Origin: a virus
Reading direction: 5' to 3' (one strand)
Length of the DNA stretch: 64,000 bases
IMG/VR virus record: IMGVR_UViG_3300023192_001558
Span: 45,454 to 109,453 of that record
Numbering within the stretch: position 1 is the stretch's first letter; each line of letters opens with the position of its first letter. The translations under genes and the position numbers were made by a program. This document shows, in pieces, positions 6,791 to 16,536 of the stretch. A model generated the notes under the pieces. It was not told the origin of the DNA and ran no database searches. It saw only the letters and a program-made list of their open reading frames with translations.

Positions 6791-9636
6791 TAGCGTTTCT
6801 CCTTAGGTAAGAATCCTAGCGGTCTATGTGTGCGAGACAGACCACGGGCGACTCGATAGTCGTTTAAGTTAGTCATGAAAGTGATGTATGGATAATACTG
6901 CATGGCGTTATCATCACCTACATCGTTGGTCGGATCTACTTGGAATGTTGAATGTAAAATGCCAACATTATTATACACTGACCCATCTTCGTAGTTGACA
7001 CTATAGCCATCAAAATCCGTAGGGTTCCAAGTAGGAACCGGCGCGCCTCGAGTAACAAACACAATACCATTCATAACTGGGTTAGGGCAGTTCTTAAGTA
7101 TAAAACGATCGTTAATACCAAGACCGTGGGTAACTGATGTGGATAGATCAATTTCGGTAATCGATTTTGGATCGTCATCATACTTTAACTCGCGGAAAGT
7201 CAAGCTACCATAGGCTATGCCTTCAACCAAATCCTCACTTAGAAATGGTAAGAATTTAACACAATCACCAAACGTCTTCATCGTGACGTTACTATGACGT
7301 ATTACATCGTTAGACCAAGATGTTTCAAAGGCAGAACCTTCATCTTTGTTATACGTCATGATAGCTCGCTCTAGCGCGTGTTTGCTATATATAACCGTAC
7401 TGTTGTAAGGTCCGATCTTACCGATAAGTGTAGGTATCAACGTGCTTTTCTCATCGGCACGTAGTACGAACACATGACCCAAATCAGCACTGGCCAATAC
7501 ACGACGCTCTGCAAAAGACATAGGCTCCATTACGCTGGACCCGTAAGTATACTCCATCAACATAACGGTAGACGCAGGCATGATAACCGAACCTGCATTA
7601 TCGTTTGCATTAAAGCTAGCAGTATACGTGTTGTTATTAACCCAAGAGTCACCTAAATCCTGAGAGGTTGATAAGTGATTGTTTCTCTTAATAACACGGC
7701 GAGTAAGCGGCTGTGTTTTATATGTGTCATCGGGGATTACCGGCGACCATATTAAACCCGGCACGTAATCTACACCATAGCGATCTACCATATCCACAAG
7801 ATTTGCTGGATTAGCAAACACTTCAGTAACCGGTAACTGCTCTAATGAATAAGGCGTCTGTATAGGCATCATGATAATTAAATCATCGCCTACATCCCAA
7901 CCTTCATAGACCCGAGTTCCCTTTTCTGAAAATACTGATCTAGAACTGTTAGTAAACGCACTACCTTCAAATAGAGTAGGACTTACATAAGACGGCAGGT
8001 AATAATAATAATCATCACGATCATCGCGGTTGATCTTAACAGCCGGTACGTATTGATTTTTATTTACGTTATAAACCCAACACCCACCTTGTTTGACCGT
8101 CTGACCATCTTCCTTGGTAATCTTGCCTGCGGGAGGTGCTGTGAACTCCCCTTCAACGATATCGCTACTAGTAAGCGTGGTTCTGACAAATGCTAGTCCT
8201 TTAATGCGTTCCCATCCACGATGACGACCACCCATGACATCAATGCCAAACGCATTAGCGTCTACATCAACACCATGTGCTGAGATACGTAGATCTTGCA
8301 TTTGCCAATCGTAAACACCGTCGTAGGTATATTGCTGGGGGTGACCACTTGCGCCGTATTGAATGTTACCGCCGTATTTACTACGTATTCTTGAACCGCC
8401 AGACTCAAAACCTAAAAAGCAATCAGCAACGCTAGTTGCTAGTTTAGCCGTGGCCGTTGAATCCCATGTAGAACCGCCGCTATTAGTCTGTGCATGAAGC
8501 AGCGTTCCCATAGCGTTATAGAACGGATGATAAGCACCTTGGTTCATTCTTGTAACGCGAGCAATGCCCATCCAATAAATAGAACCTATCGCACGATTAC
8601 TAGTATGTTCTGGGTTAGTGATTGCTATTCCGCCATCCACACCAGGTACTCGATCGTTAGCATTAATCTGAAAGAAATAACGACCGCTGTTGTAATCTAG
8701 TGGCTGGGGGTTAGAACCTTGCGCGGTAAGTCGAATTGGCACTTTCGTGCCACGGTTACGAATGATATTATTTGCATAATCATCAAAACCGCTATTATAA
8801 CGCCAGTCGTCTCCGACCGAAGATATAGATCTAAATCGATACTGCCATTGGAATACGCGATCGCCATCACGATATATGTTGTTATTAGGATTGTTCAAGA
8901 ACGAATCTTTCTCTTCCTCGGACATCAATGCCCAAGTATAACCACGCCCCCATGTAACCGTATCCCACGTACCAAATGCACTATAGCTCTGTGGCATTAC
9001 CCCGTCGGTATAGTTTTTAGATCCGGTGCTATTACCGTCGTACTGAACATTGCCTAACGGATAGACCGCAGGTACCTGTTCGCCCTCATCGCCTATCTCG
9101 ACAAGGAAGACCTCCATCCCCACAAGGTCTTCACGCGAGACCATGTCTACGGGTTTAAAATACGTAACGTCGGTTAGCAGCATCCCTGAAGGCGCGTCTA
9201 AGACACATATGTAGATATCATTACCAACCACTACGTGATCGCCAACATCATAGTCTTTAGTTGTTGTAGTAGAAGTCTCTACTTCCGCCGTAGGGGCTGG
9301 CGGTAACATAATAGTGTTGCGGTTACTAGCCCCCACTAGCGCTTGGGTTATACGCAGACCATCAACATTATAGATAGGGTAACCAGTATCGCTCTCGCCG
9401 TGTTGTGTTGAATCACCCGACCCACGTCCCATTCTAAACCCATTAGGCACGCCGCCGTTTATAGTACACCAGATACCTTGATTTACTACAACGTTAGACG
9501 CATCTACATAATGCCTGCCTGGTTCAATATAACCAGAACATGCAAACGTACTTCTACGTTGCTCACGCAGAGCTTCAAACTCAGCAATTGTCATACCCCG
9601 TCCTGCATCAGGAAGAAGGTTACTTAATTGAGTCAT
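6790..9636 (-). CDS. Large virion fibre/baseplate protein, paralogue 1 of 3
   Basis: 948 residues. Shares with the next two genes an N-terminal S-G-Y-I-E-P-G-R-H-Y motif (~residue 35), a (P/L)PxAPTxxxETxTxTT stretch, GDHVVVGNDIY at 132-142, NNIYxxDGxxFQWQYR, NQGAYHPxYNxMGT, SGHP(Q/M), (S/D)AHG near the middle, and a C-terminal RPLGFLPK. These are large secreted-type, beta-rich proteins with no cytoplasmic enzyme motif, as expected for tail fibres or baseplate-attached arms. phiKZ has a similar set of paralogous structural proteins (gp131-gp135, from memory). Start ATG 9636 is preceded by GGAG. Confidence 0.75.
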   Translation of the reverse strand: MTQLSNLLPDAGRGMTIAEFEALREQRRSTFACSGYIEPGRHYVDASNVVVNQGIWCTINGGVPNGFRMGRGSGDSTQHGESDTGYPIYNVDGLRITQALVGASNRNTIMLPPAPTAEVETSTTTTKDYDVGDHVVVGNDIYICVLDAPSGMLLTDVTYFKPVDMVSREDLVGMEVFLVEIGDEGEQVPAVYPLGNVQYDGNSTGSKNYTDGVMPQSYSAFGTWDTVTWGRGYTWALMSEEEKDSFLNNPNNNIYRDGDRVFQWQYRFRSISSVGDDWRYNSGFDDYANNIIRNRGTKVPIRLTAQGSNPQPLDYNSGRYFFQINANDRVPGVDGGIAITNPEHTSNRAIGSIYWMGIARVTRMNQGAYHPFYNAMGTLLHAQTNSGGSTWDSTATAKLATSVADCFLGFESGGSRIRSKYGGNIQYGASGHPQQYTYDGVYDWQMQDLRISAHGVDVDANAFGIDVMGGRHRGWERIKGLAFVRTTLTSSDIVEGEFTAPPAGKITKEDGQTVKQGGCWVYNVNKNQYVPAVKINRDDRDDYYYYLPSYVSPTLFEGSAFTNSSRSVFSEKGTRVYEGWDVGDDLIIMMPIQTPYSLEQLPVTEVFANPANLVDMVDRYGVDYVPGLIWSPVIPDDTYKTQPLTRRVIKRNNHLSTSQDLGDSWVNNNTYTASFNANDNAGSVIMPASTVMLMEYTYGSSVMEPMSFAERRVLASADLGHVFVLRADEKSTLIPTLIGKIGPYNSTVIYSKHALERAIMTYNKDEGSAFETSWSNDVIRHSNVTMKTFGDCVKFLPFLSEDLVEGIAYGSLTFRELKYDDDPKSITEIDLSTSVTHGLGINDRFILKNCPNPVMNGIVFVTRGAPVPTWNPTDFDGYSVNYEDGSVYNNVGILHSTFQVDPTNDVGDDNAMQYYPYITFMTNLNDYRVARGLSRTHRPLGFLPKEKR

Positions 9637-9653
9637 GAACTTTACTCCAAGTT

Positions 9654-9675
9654 AGGGGCTGGATATCCAGCCCCT
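9654..9675 (-). terminator. Perfect stem-loop between paralogous fibre genes
   Basis: AGGGGCTGG and CCAGCCCCT with an ATAT loop. It lies between the stop at 9685 and the start at 9636 on the minus strand. It is not followed by a T-run. It may be a weak terminator or an RNA processing or stability element. Confidence 0.5.
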
Positions 9676-9684
9676 TTAGTTTAA

Positions 9685-12549
9685 TTAACGACGGCCGTCT
9701 TTCGGAAGGAACCCAAGCGGGTTTCTACTTAGCATGCTACCAGATATGCAACGGCGACCATTTAAATCATCATAGGCCGCTATACCTGTTACTTCAACAG
9801 GGCTGTAGAACTCACCATCATCGCCGAATTGACCTATAGGTGCTAATTCAAATATAGTCATAAAGGAACCATTTTCACGGTAAATACGACCATCATCATA
9901 GTTAAGCCTATGGTCATCGAATGTGGCATTTGACCACGTCCCTGTAAAATCTCTCATCGCAGATAACACAACACCCTCAATATCTGAATTGCGTGTATTG
10001 AGCAAACGATAGCGTTTACCTAACTCGATATTTACAGTTGGGTTTGTTGAAAGATCTATATCGTTAACAGGAATTGTATCAGCTTGGTGGAACAACTTCT
10101 TATAATGCACTTGAGAATAAACCATCCCAGTATCGTCATTATACCCTAAGGATATAAGGTACTTGATACCGTGCGAGGCGTCCAAATTGTCTATCTCAGC
10201 GTGGGCAATGCGTTGTAACTGACTTGAGTCGTGGTAGAAAACACCACCTAGGTTCTTAAGACCATGGCGTTCAATAGCATAACGCAGGGCGCTAGCACCG
10301 TTACCTTCTGGAACATCACCTAATAACGTAGTTGCCATCAAGCCACCTTTATGGTCATCCGACGACGTAGATGCCCATACGCTACTAAATGTACCATTAA
10401 TATAAGGCAAGCGTGCGTTCAAACCCATCACCCCCGAACGATACACGTACTGAATTAACTGTATCTGATTAAGATACATCTCTCGTACATTTGCGTTGGT
10501 AGGAAGTAAGAAGTTATCAATAAACGACGTATCTGCTATCCAGTTATCACCTACATCATTACTAGTAAGTGATTGATCAGCTACTTCGATAGCGCGACGT
10601 GTAGCCTTAAAGGATTTAACCGTACCGTCAGGGATTTCAGACATCCAATCCATACCATAGACTACGTTGGTGCCGTGTGTTTGTAGCCAGTTTAAGATAT
10701 TATCAGGAGAACCTATTACATCGGTGGCGACATGCTCTCTCATAAACACGTTAGCATACTCGTAAGTAATGTAAATTACCGTATCACCCACTTCCCAATT
10801 ACCTTCTAACGCACCTCTGGCTGAGCCAGTAATGTTACCTGGCGGCATTGCCCTTGGATTTACATCGTTAGAAAGAATATCTAAGTTTTCTGCATCTGCT
10901 GAGAAACGTATACAGCCGGTAACTAGATTTTTAGTAACGTTAAATAGATAAGCACCAGAGTGCCTTGCGTCGGGCATTGACGCCAGAGTTACTTGATTTG
11001 ACGAAACTGCACTAAGCGTACTGCGATGGAAGTACGTCTTTTTAATTGGCTCCCAGCCTGGTGTTAAACCAAACGTCAGATTATAAGCGGCATCTTCAGC
11101 ACTTAGATTAACACCGTGGGCGCTATTACGCAAGTCATTTACAAGATGCGTGTAAATTACATCATGCATGTAACCCATAGGGTGGCCTGATCTACCCGAG
11201 GCGTAGTATCCGGCATATGGGAACGCGCCTTCTGATTGAGCTTCTTCAGTAAATCTAAAACAATCAGCTACGCTTTGAGGTTTGTAGACTTGGCTAAAAT
11301 GCCACGCGTTATTACCGTCGATATCCAGACGTCTGAAGGTGGTAGTACCCATTGGATTATAAACAGGGTGATAAGCGCCCTGATTATATCTTGTCACTGT
11401 CGCAATTGGCAAGTAGTATGCGATGCCTGAATCTGATATATAGTCAGTTACGGCTGAAATACCTTTTCGTGTAGCGCCAACGCCTGAGTCCACCTCAACA
11501 GGTCTATCAGCATGGCCATGGGTAAGTAAAATAGCACCATTGTCAGGGCCAACATCTTTAAATTCAGTATAGCGCTTACCTCTAACGCGTAACATTCCGT
11601 TAGCACTTGCAGTTCTACCCGTTGAGGTTCTAATTGCTGAATTTGTAAGTATATTGGGTCTAGGTGCCGCCCATGCCTCACCATTACCGCGTGTTACTTT
11701 CCAACGGTATTGCCATTGGAAAAACTTGCCGTCTTCTTCGTAGATATTATTACCTTGTTCAGATAACCATATATTACGCTCAGCCGCAGACATAGTACTC
11801 CAGCGTCTTCCATAGCCGTAGATTTGTGTCTTATCGTTCCAAGTGTAGGGTTCTGTATCCCACTCACCTAGCTCACTATAGCGATCTGGCATGACTGTAG
11901 AATCTAATGTGAAACCATTCCAGTCAGTTTCCTGACATTGAACATTACCATAAGGGTATACGGCATCTACGCTCTCACCTAACTCCACGCAAAATACTTC
12001 TACACCTACCAGCGTTTCGTCGGTTACTAGTTCTCTTGTTTCAAAATAAAGATCATTTAACAGCGACGTACCTACGCCCGCACCATCGTGATGGACACAC
12101 ACGTAGATGTCGTTGCCAACTACAACGTGGTCACCGCGCTTGTATGTACGAGTGGTAGTGGTGGATGTTTCAATTTGTGCAACTGGCGCGTCAGGTAACC
12201 TAACGACATTCACATCGAATTTAATCCTCTCATATTCCACATGGGCAGAGGTATCACCACCACCGCGAACATGAACATTTATACCATCTATATTTAATAT
12301 AGGGTAATTGCTATCACTAGTACCACCTGTTTCATCTTGATACGGTGAGCGACCTAAGGTGAGATGGAGAGGCCAGTTTCGAAAAGCGAACATTCCCTCA
12401 CCCATCACATAGTTACGGGTGTCGTGTTTACCGTATTCAACAATGCCCGAACCCGCAAGGTTACTTCTGGTTTGTTGTCTGTTTGCTTCAAACTGAGCTT
12501 TAGACAGCGCCTTGAGCGCTCCTGGAACTCGGTTGGCTAAATTTCCCAT
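9685..12549 (-). CDS. Large virion fibre/baseplate protein, paralogue 2 of 3
   Basis: 954 residues from ATG 12549, which has GGAG upstream. A TTG 15 bases earlier overlaps that site and is unlikely. It carries all the shared motifs of the family: SGIVEYGKHD near the N-terminus, ETSTTTTRTYKRGDHVVVG, NNIYEEDGKFFQWQYR, NQGAYHPVYNPMGT with TFRRLDIDGNNAW, SGHPMGY, SAHGVN and NPLGFLPK at the C-terminus. Compared with paralogue 1 the central third is diverged. It is equal in length to paralogue 3, and those two share the extra TFRR.DI.G.N segment, so they look the closer pair. Confidence 0.75.
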   Translation of the reverse strand: MGNLANRVPGALKALSKAQFEANRQQTRSNLAGSGIVEYGKHDTRNYVMGEGMFAFRNWPLHLTLGRSPYQDETGGTSDSNYPILNIDGINVHVRGGGDTSAHVEYERIKFDVNVVRLPDAPVAQIETSTTTTRTYKRGDHVVVGNDIYVCVHHDGAGVGTSLLNDLYFETRELVTDETLVGVEVFCVELGESVDAVYPYGNVQCQETDWNGFTLDSTVMPDRYSELGEWDTEPYTWNDKTQIYGYGRRWSTMSAAERNIWLSEQGNNIYEEDGKFFQWQYRWKVTRGNGEAWAAPRPNILTNSAIRTSTGRTASANGMLRVRGKRYTEFKDVGPDNGAILLTHGHADRPVEVDSGVGATRKGISAVTDYISDSGIAYYLPIATVTRYNQGAYHPVYNPMGTTTFRRLDIDGNNAWHFSQVYKPQSVADCFRFTEEAQSEGAFPYAGYYASGRSGHPMGYMHDVIYTHLVNDLRNSAHGVNLSAEDAAYNLTFGLTPGWEPIKKTYFHRSTLSAVSSNQVTLASMPDARHSGAYLFNVTKNLVTGCIRFSADAENLDILSNDVNPRAMPPGNITGSARGALEGNWEVGDTVIYITYEYANVFMREHVATDVIGSPDNILNWLQTHGTNVVYGMDWMSEIPDGTVKSFKATRRAIEVADQSLTSNDVGDNWIADTSFIDNFLLPTNANVREMYLNQIQLIQYVYRSGVMGLNARLPYINGTFSSVWASTSSDDHKGGLMATTLLGDVPEGNGASALRYAIERHGLKNLGGVFYHDSSQLQRIAHAEIDNLDASHGIKYLISLGYNDDTGMVYSQVHYKKLFHQADTIPVNDIDLSTNPTVNIELGKRYRLLNTRNSDIEGVVLSAMRDFTGTWSNATFDDHRLNYDDGRIYRENGSFMTIFELAPIGQFGDDGEFYSPVEVTGIAAYDDLNGRRCISGSMLSRNPLGFLPKDGRR

Positions 12550-12568
12550 GGATAAATACTCCAAAGTT

Positions 12569-12590
12569 AGCCGGGGTTATAACCCCGGCT
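12569..12590 (-). terminator. 22-bp perfect palindrome between fibre paralogues
   Basis: AGCCGGGGTT and AACCCCGGCT flank a central TA, giving a perfect 22-bp inverted repeat between the stop at 12601 and the start at 12549. It occupies the same place as the hairpin at 9654-9675 but has a different sequence, so hairpin position rather than sequence is conserved. Confidence 0.55.
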
Positions 12591-12600
12591 ATAAGTTTAA

Positions 12601-15480
12601 TTACATTTTGTTACGGCGCTGACGCTTTGGTAAGAAACCTAAAGGCCTAGTGGTTATCATTGTACCAACGCGAATATCGTTTTGGTTTAAATCTTTATCG
12701 TAAAACATCCAAGATCTAGGTTCAATGGTACCGCTATCTGCGTTGGCTAGCGCATCAAGACGCGCGCCGCTCCAGATATTACCGGCGGCAGTATAGATCC
12801 TACCGTCATCAGTGTCGAGTGAATATCCTTCAAAAGCACCTGGTGACCATGTTGCCGTATAGGTAGACAATGCTACTAAATAACGATTGTCAAAATTAGT
12901 CAGACCGGTACCTACTAGTTTAAAGCGTTCGCCTGCGACTAAGGATACCTCTACAGCACTACTAACGTCTATGGTACGATAGTCGCGCGTGCTCTCAGTT
13001 GCCCTTACTTCTTTAAACATCACCTGACCGTTAACAATACCTCTAGGCTCGCTAATGGAAAAGAAAGGTACAAATTTAACACCATCGTCTAGAAAAGTAT
13101 AAGGTATATTGGTGTGTGCGATTTCAGAATACGACGACGTAGCAACGGAGTCAAAATCAAGACTATTGTACTGCATGCCTGCTTTTTGGATCTGCAGTGC
13201 TATAGCTTCGTTGTATGCAAGATTAACTGGAACCTTACCTATTAGATTGTAAGCTAGCGTCCCGCCTTCACCACTAGCATTATTGTCAGTAATCCACGCT
13301 GATCCAAACTCACCATCTAACAAACGATAACCGAAGTTATATGGTGTTAAAGCCACGGACGGGGTGTTATAAGTAAACATAACAAACGCTGTTTCATCCT
13401 CGATCAGACTTGCAGCATTGCCATTAAACTCAAAATCATTGTTATAGTCCGTTTTAACTGAGATTCTATCCGAGTATTTAATGTAAGCGTTATAAGCGTT
13501 TTCAACTTTACGACGCGCCTTGACAACTACACCTGCGCCTGGATTAGAGCCAAGTTCAGCCGGTGTCCATAGAGCGTTAACCATACGGTCAACACCATAT
13601 TCACTGAAAGCCTCTAATAGCCTTTCAGGTGTGGCAATAACGTCGACACACTCCTGTATCCCAGTGTAGTACTTAGTTTCCTTGTAACCTATAAATGTAA
13701 CAACGTCACCCACCGTCCATGATTTTCTATCACCAGACTTTAATAAAGTTGAAGAATAGAATCGTCCGATGTTTTCAACTTGTATCTCATCTTTTAAAGG
13801 TTGGATAAGGATACGACCCGTGCTGTGATGATAGATACTTATAGGCATAAGTTCCTGTTTATCTTTATTGTAAAGATAACCGGCACCCTGATACGCCGCT
13901 ACAATACCCCATTCATCTAAGATATTATCTTCGACATAATAACTAAAGTCGTCTACAATCTCCTCAATAACAGTGTCCATCACACGTAACACTTTTGCAG
14001 GTTCCATCGCAGGCATGTTGTTATAGAGTAGTTTATTAGCAAACTCATCTGGTGTCATGTTAAACCCATGAGCATCCATACGTAGGTCTTCTACCTGCCA
14101 ACCGTATACAATATCACTACGGTAATCTTGAGGATGACCAGATCTAGCACTTCTTAACAGACCAGAATGTATATAAATACCTTCTGACTGCGCAGTCTCA
14201 CCAATTTGGAAACATTCAGCGGTACTAGTAGGCTTGAATGTGTTAACATTATCCCAGCGGTTATCACCGTTGATATCTTGACGACGGAACGTCTTTGTAC
14301 CTGTTGGGTTATATACAGGATGATAACCACCTTGGTTAAGACGTGTAATCTTTGCTAGCGATAGGAAATACCCTATCCCGTTAGCAGAACGAGTACGACT
14401 ATTGCTACTATTCGCTGTAGCTGCAACGCCTTTATTGACTTCTAATGGAAAACCATTATTTAAAGTAGTTAAGAAATAACTAGCAGTATATCCTGCATCG
14501 ACGCCAGAAACCGAATCTGGATTTGGTGTTAAGGCAGAACCTTGAAGCGTTGGATAGCGCCCATTGGTCGTACTTTGATCAGAGTTTCGTCTATCACGAA
14601 TAGCCCATGAGGTGGAGTCCCAAGCTGTAGCTACATGCCACTGGCCGCCGCGTGATTTAAAAACACGAGCACGGTATTGCCATTGGAAATATTTACCGTC
14701 TTCAACATAAATGTTGTTTGATGCCTTTTGCGCCCACAGATTACGCTGTTCCGGCGTTAGCGTAGACCACTTAAGACCACGACCAACTGTATCAGTATCG
14801 CCTAAAAACATTGCACTGTAGCTTTGAGGCATGGCGTTTGAACTTAGTGAGAACTGACCATCGACGGTGGTAGGGGTGTACTGTACGTTACCGTGCGGGT
14901 AAACGGCGTCTACTGCACCATTTCCATCACCGAGTTGCACTAGAAAAACTTCTAACCCGATTAGGTCTTCACGCGATACCACATCATCACGTTCAAATAG
15001 ATCAGTATCGGACAACACATCGCCTGCAACAGACCCATCAGGATGTATACATACGTAAATGTCGTTGCCAACTACAACGTGGTCACCTTGTGCGTAATCA
15101 CGCGTTGTTAACGTGGTAGTTTCTATCTGTCCGGTAGGGGCGGCGGGAAGATCGATTTGATTATTCTCTTCATTTACCCAGTTAAGTCCGGCCATTGTAA
15201 TAACCAAACCGTCAACATGAAAGATAGGATTGCCAGAGTTAGACGTTCCTGTAGAGTCACGGCTATTGCGACCAAATCGAATACCTTGCACAATTGCATT
15301 TGATGTCCACATGCCACCAGGGCCGAATACGTCATCAGCAAAGGCCCCGTCGTAATGTCTTCCAGGTTCGATATAGCCCGACGCGGCGTACTTGTCACGG
15401 TTAATATCACGTCGTGCGTTAAAGGCAGCAGCCGACAGAGGCGGTTGACTATCGGGGAGCCGATTGGCTAAGTTAGTCAT
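12601..15480 (-). CDS. Large virion fibre/baseplate protein, paralogue 3 of 3
   Basis: 959 residues, start ATG 15480 with TAGGAG upstream. Family motifs are in order: SGYIEPGRHY, ETTTLTTRDYAQGDHVVVG, NNIYVEDGKYFQWQYR, NQGGYHPVYNPTGT with TFRRQDINGDNRW, SGHPQDY, DAHGFN, and RPLGFLPK followed by a basic tail (RQRRNKM). It is the first of the three to be transcribed on the minus strand. Like its paralogues it has no signal peptide or recognisable enzymatic active site, so I describe it as structural. Whether it binds receptor or forms baseplate arms cannot be told. Confidence 0.75.
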   Translation of the reverse strand: MTNLANRLPDSQPPLSAAAFNARRDINRDKYAASGYIEPGRHYDGAFADDVFGPGGMWTSNAIVQGIRFGRNSRDSTGTSNSGNPIFHVDGLVITMAGLNWVNEENNQIDLPAAPTGQIETTTLTTRDYAQGDHVVVGNDIYVCIHPDGSVAGDVLSDTDLFERDDVVSREDLIGLEVFLVQLGDGNGAVDAVYPHGNVQYTPTTVDGQFSLSSNAMPQSYSAMFLGDTDTVGRGLKWSTLTPEQRNLWAQKASNNIYVEDGKYFQWQYRARVFKSRGGQWHVATAWDSTSWAIRDRRNSDQSTTNGRYPTLQGSALTPNPDSVSGVDAGYTASYFLTTLNNGFPLEVNKGVAATANSSNSRTRSANGIGYFLSLAKITRLNQGGYHPVYNPTGTKTFRRQDINGDNRWDNVNTFKPTSTAECFQIGETAQSEGIYIHSGLLRSARSGHPQDYRSDIVYGWQVEDLRMDAHGFNMTPDEFANKLLYNNMPAMEPAKVLRVMDTVIEEIVDDFSYYVEDNILDEWGIVAAYQGAGYLYNKDKQELMPISIYHHSTGRILIQPLKDEIQVENIGRFYSSTLLKSGDRKSWTVGDVVTFIGYKETKYYTGIQECVDVIATPERLLEAFSEYGVDRMVNALWTPAELGSNPGAGVVVKARRKVENAYNAYIKYSDRISVKTDYNNDFEFNGNAASLIEDETAFVMFTYNTPSVALTPYNFGYRLLDGEFGSAWITDNNASGEGGTLAYNLIGKVPVNLAYNEAIALQIQKAGMQYNSLDFDSVATSSYSEIAHTNIPYTFLDDGVKFVPFFSISEPRGIVNGQVMFKEVRATESTRDYRTIDVSSAVEVSLVAGERFKLVGTGLTNFDNRYLVALSTYTATWSPGAFEGYSLDTDDGRIYTAAGNIWSGARLDALANADSGTIEPRSWMFYDKDLNQNDIRVGTMITTRPLGFLPKRQRRNKM

Positions 15481-15507
15481 GAGTAGATACTCCTAATTAA
15501 TAAAACG

Positions 15508-16098
15508 TTAGACATATTGAACTTTAACAGTCCATAGGTCAGATTGTGCTTTTGTTAGAATGGCCATGAACGTCTGCTCATTAATGCGTAGGTCGGTGGC
15601 GCTACGTGCTCCGTCTATTAGCCAATCGCCTGCGTTCAATGCGATAGTTATCTCACCAGCACTGTCTGCTAAACGGGCAATTTCAAACTGGTCACCAACA
15701 GCATACATAGAGGCATCTATCGTGTAGGTAACGTTAGCTGCCGCTGCATAATCCATGCGAGTCATGATACGTGGAGTGTTAAGTGTGCGAGAACCTGAAT
15801 TGTAGTAATACAGAGGTTTTAAGTTCTCATTAGGTACATTACTTAAACCCACATCAGCCTTGGTAGTCCCATGGGGATTCCTTGCTTGAAAGTGAGCAGC
15901 CAATATGGCATCGTAGTTCTGACCTAGCTTAACAATGTTACCATCGTTGTCCTTGGTATAAAGAATTAAATCCTTTAAATTAGCCGCCAATTCACCCTCG
16001 TCCAACAACGGTGCGGTTGGCACTGCGTTGGGGGTAATCGAGCGACGTATTTTCAATGGATTCAAAGTCGTGCCACCGGGGGTGGTTACTGAGCCCAT
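15508..16098 (-). CDS. Fibre-type protein with shared N-terminal module
   Basis: 196 residues. Residues ~15-80 carry the shared module (LDEGELAANLKDLILYTKD then DGNIVKLGQNYDAILAAHF, then NPHGTTKADVGLSNVPN). The NPHGxTKxDVGLxNVxN string is common at phage tail-fibre module boundaries. The C-terminal ~100 residues are unrelated to the other two module carriers. ATG 16098 has AAGGAG upstream. It lies between the large fibre trio and the baseplate-type genes and may connect them, which is inference. Confidence 0.65.
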   Translation of the reverse strand: MGSVTTPGGTTLNPLKIRRSITPNAVPTAPLLDEGELAANLKDLILYTKDNDGNIVKLGQNYDAILAAHFQARNPHGTTKADVGLSNVPNENLKPLYYYNSGSRTLNTPRIMTRMDYAAAANVTYTIDASMYAVGDQFEIARLADSAGEITIALNAGDWLIDGARSATDLRINEQTFMAILTKAQSDLWTVKVQYV

Positions 16099-16110
16099 AT
16101 TAACGTCTCC

Positions 16111-16536
16111 TTATATTCCCGATGGGATTTCAATTTGGGTTGCCGGTGCGAAGATAGCTTCCAAGTCTGCCTCGCTATACAACCCTAGTGATTCAATAAC
16201 CGGACGTAGACGAGGGTCGTTTAGATCAATAAACTCTCGCGTTCGGATGTTGGTTAGATACTTATAAAGCGTCATGTCTGGCGGTGTGGCGCGTGTTCCT
16301 TCCTGCGCCATAGCGTAAATAGTCTCTAATTTATCATCTATGTCTAGACGATCTAAGAGAGAGGCAACCGATATAATGTACGTATCGGACTCCACTGCTT
16401 CCAAACTTTCTTCTCGATAAACAACAACCTTGGCCGTGGTATCAGAAAACGTGTGTCTTAAATGATCACCGTCGGCTGGCTGTTCACCAGGTCGACTTAG
16501 GTTTTCAGTCGACACTATTGTTTTAACACCACTCAC
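16111..16536 (-). CDS. Unknown structural-type protein, GTG start coupled to upstream gene
   Basis: 141 residues. I take the GTG at 16536: AGGAGA lies six bases upstream and the GTG overlaps the previous gene's ATGTGA end. An ATG at 16587 would overlap the neighbour by 55 bases without a ribosome site. The middle is acidic and helical (SLLDRLDIDDKLETIYAMAQEG), followed by a T-x-L-Y-K-Y-L-T-N-I-R-T-R-E-F-I-D-L-N-D-P segment. Its place between baseplate/fibre genes suggests a tail component. No family is recognised. Confidence 0.55.
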   Translation of the reverse strand: MSGVKTIVSTENLSRPGEQPADGDHLRHTFSDTTAKVVVYREESLEAVESDTYIISVASLLDRLDIDDKLETIYAMAQEGTRATPPDMTLYKYLTNIRTREFIDLNDPRLRPVIESLGLYSEADLEAIFAPATQIEIPSGI

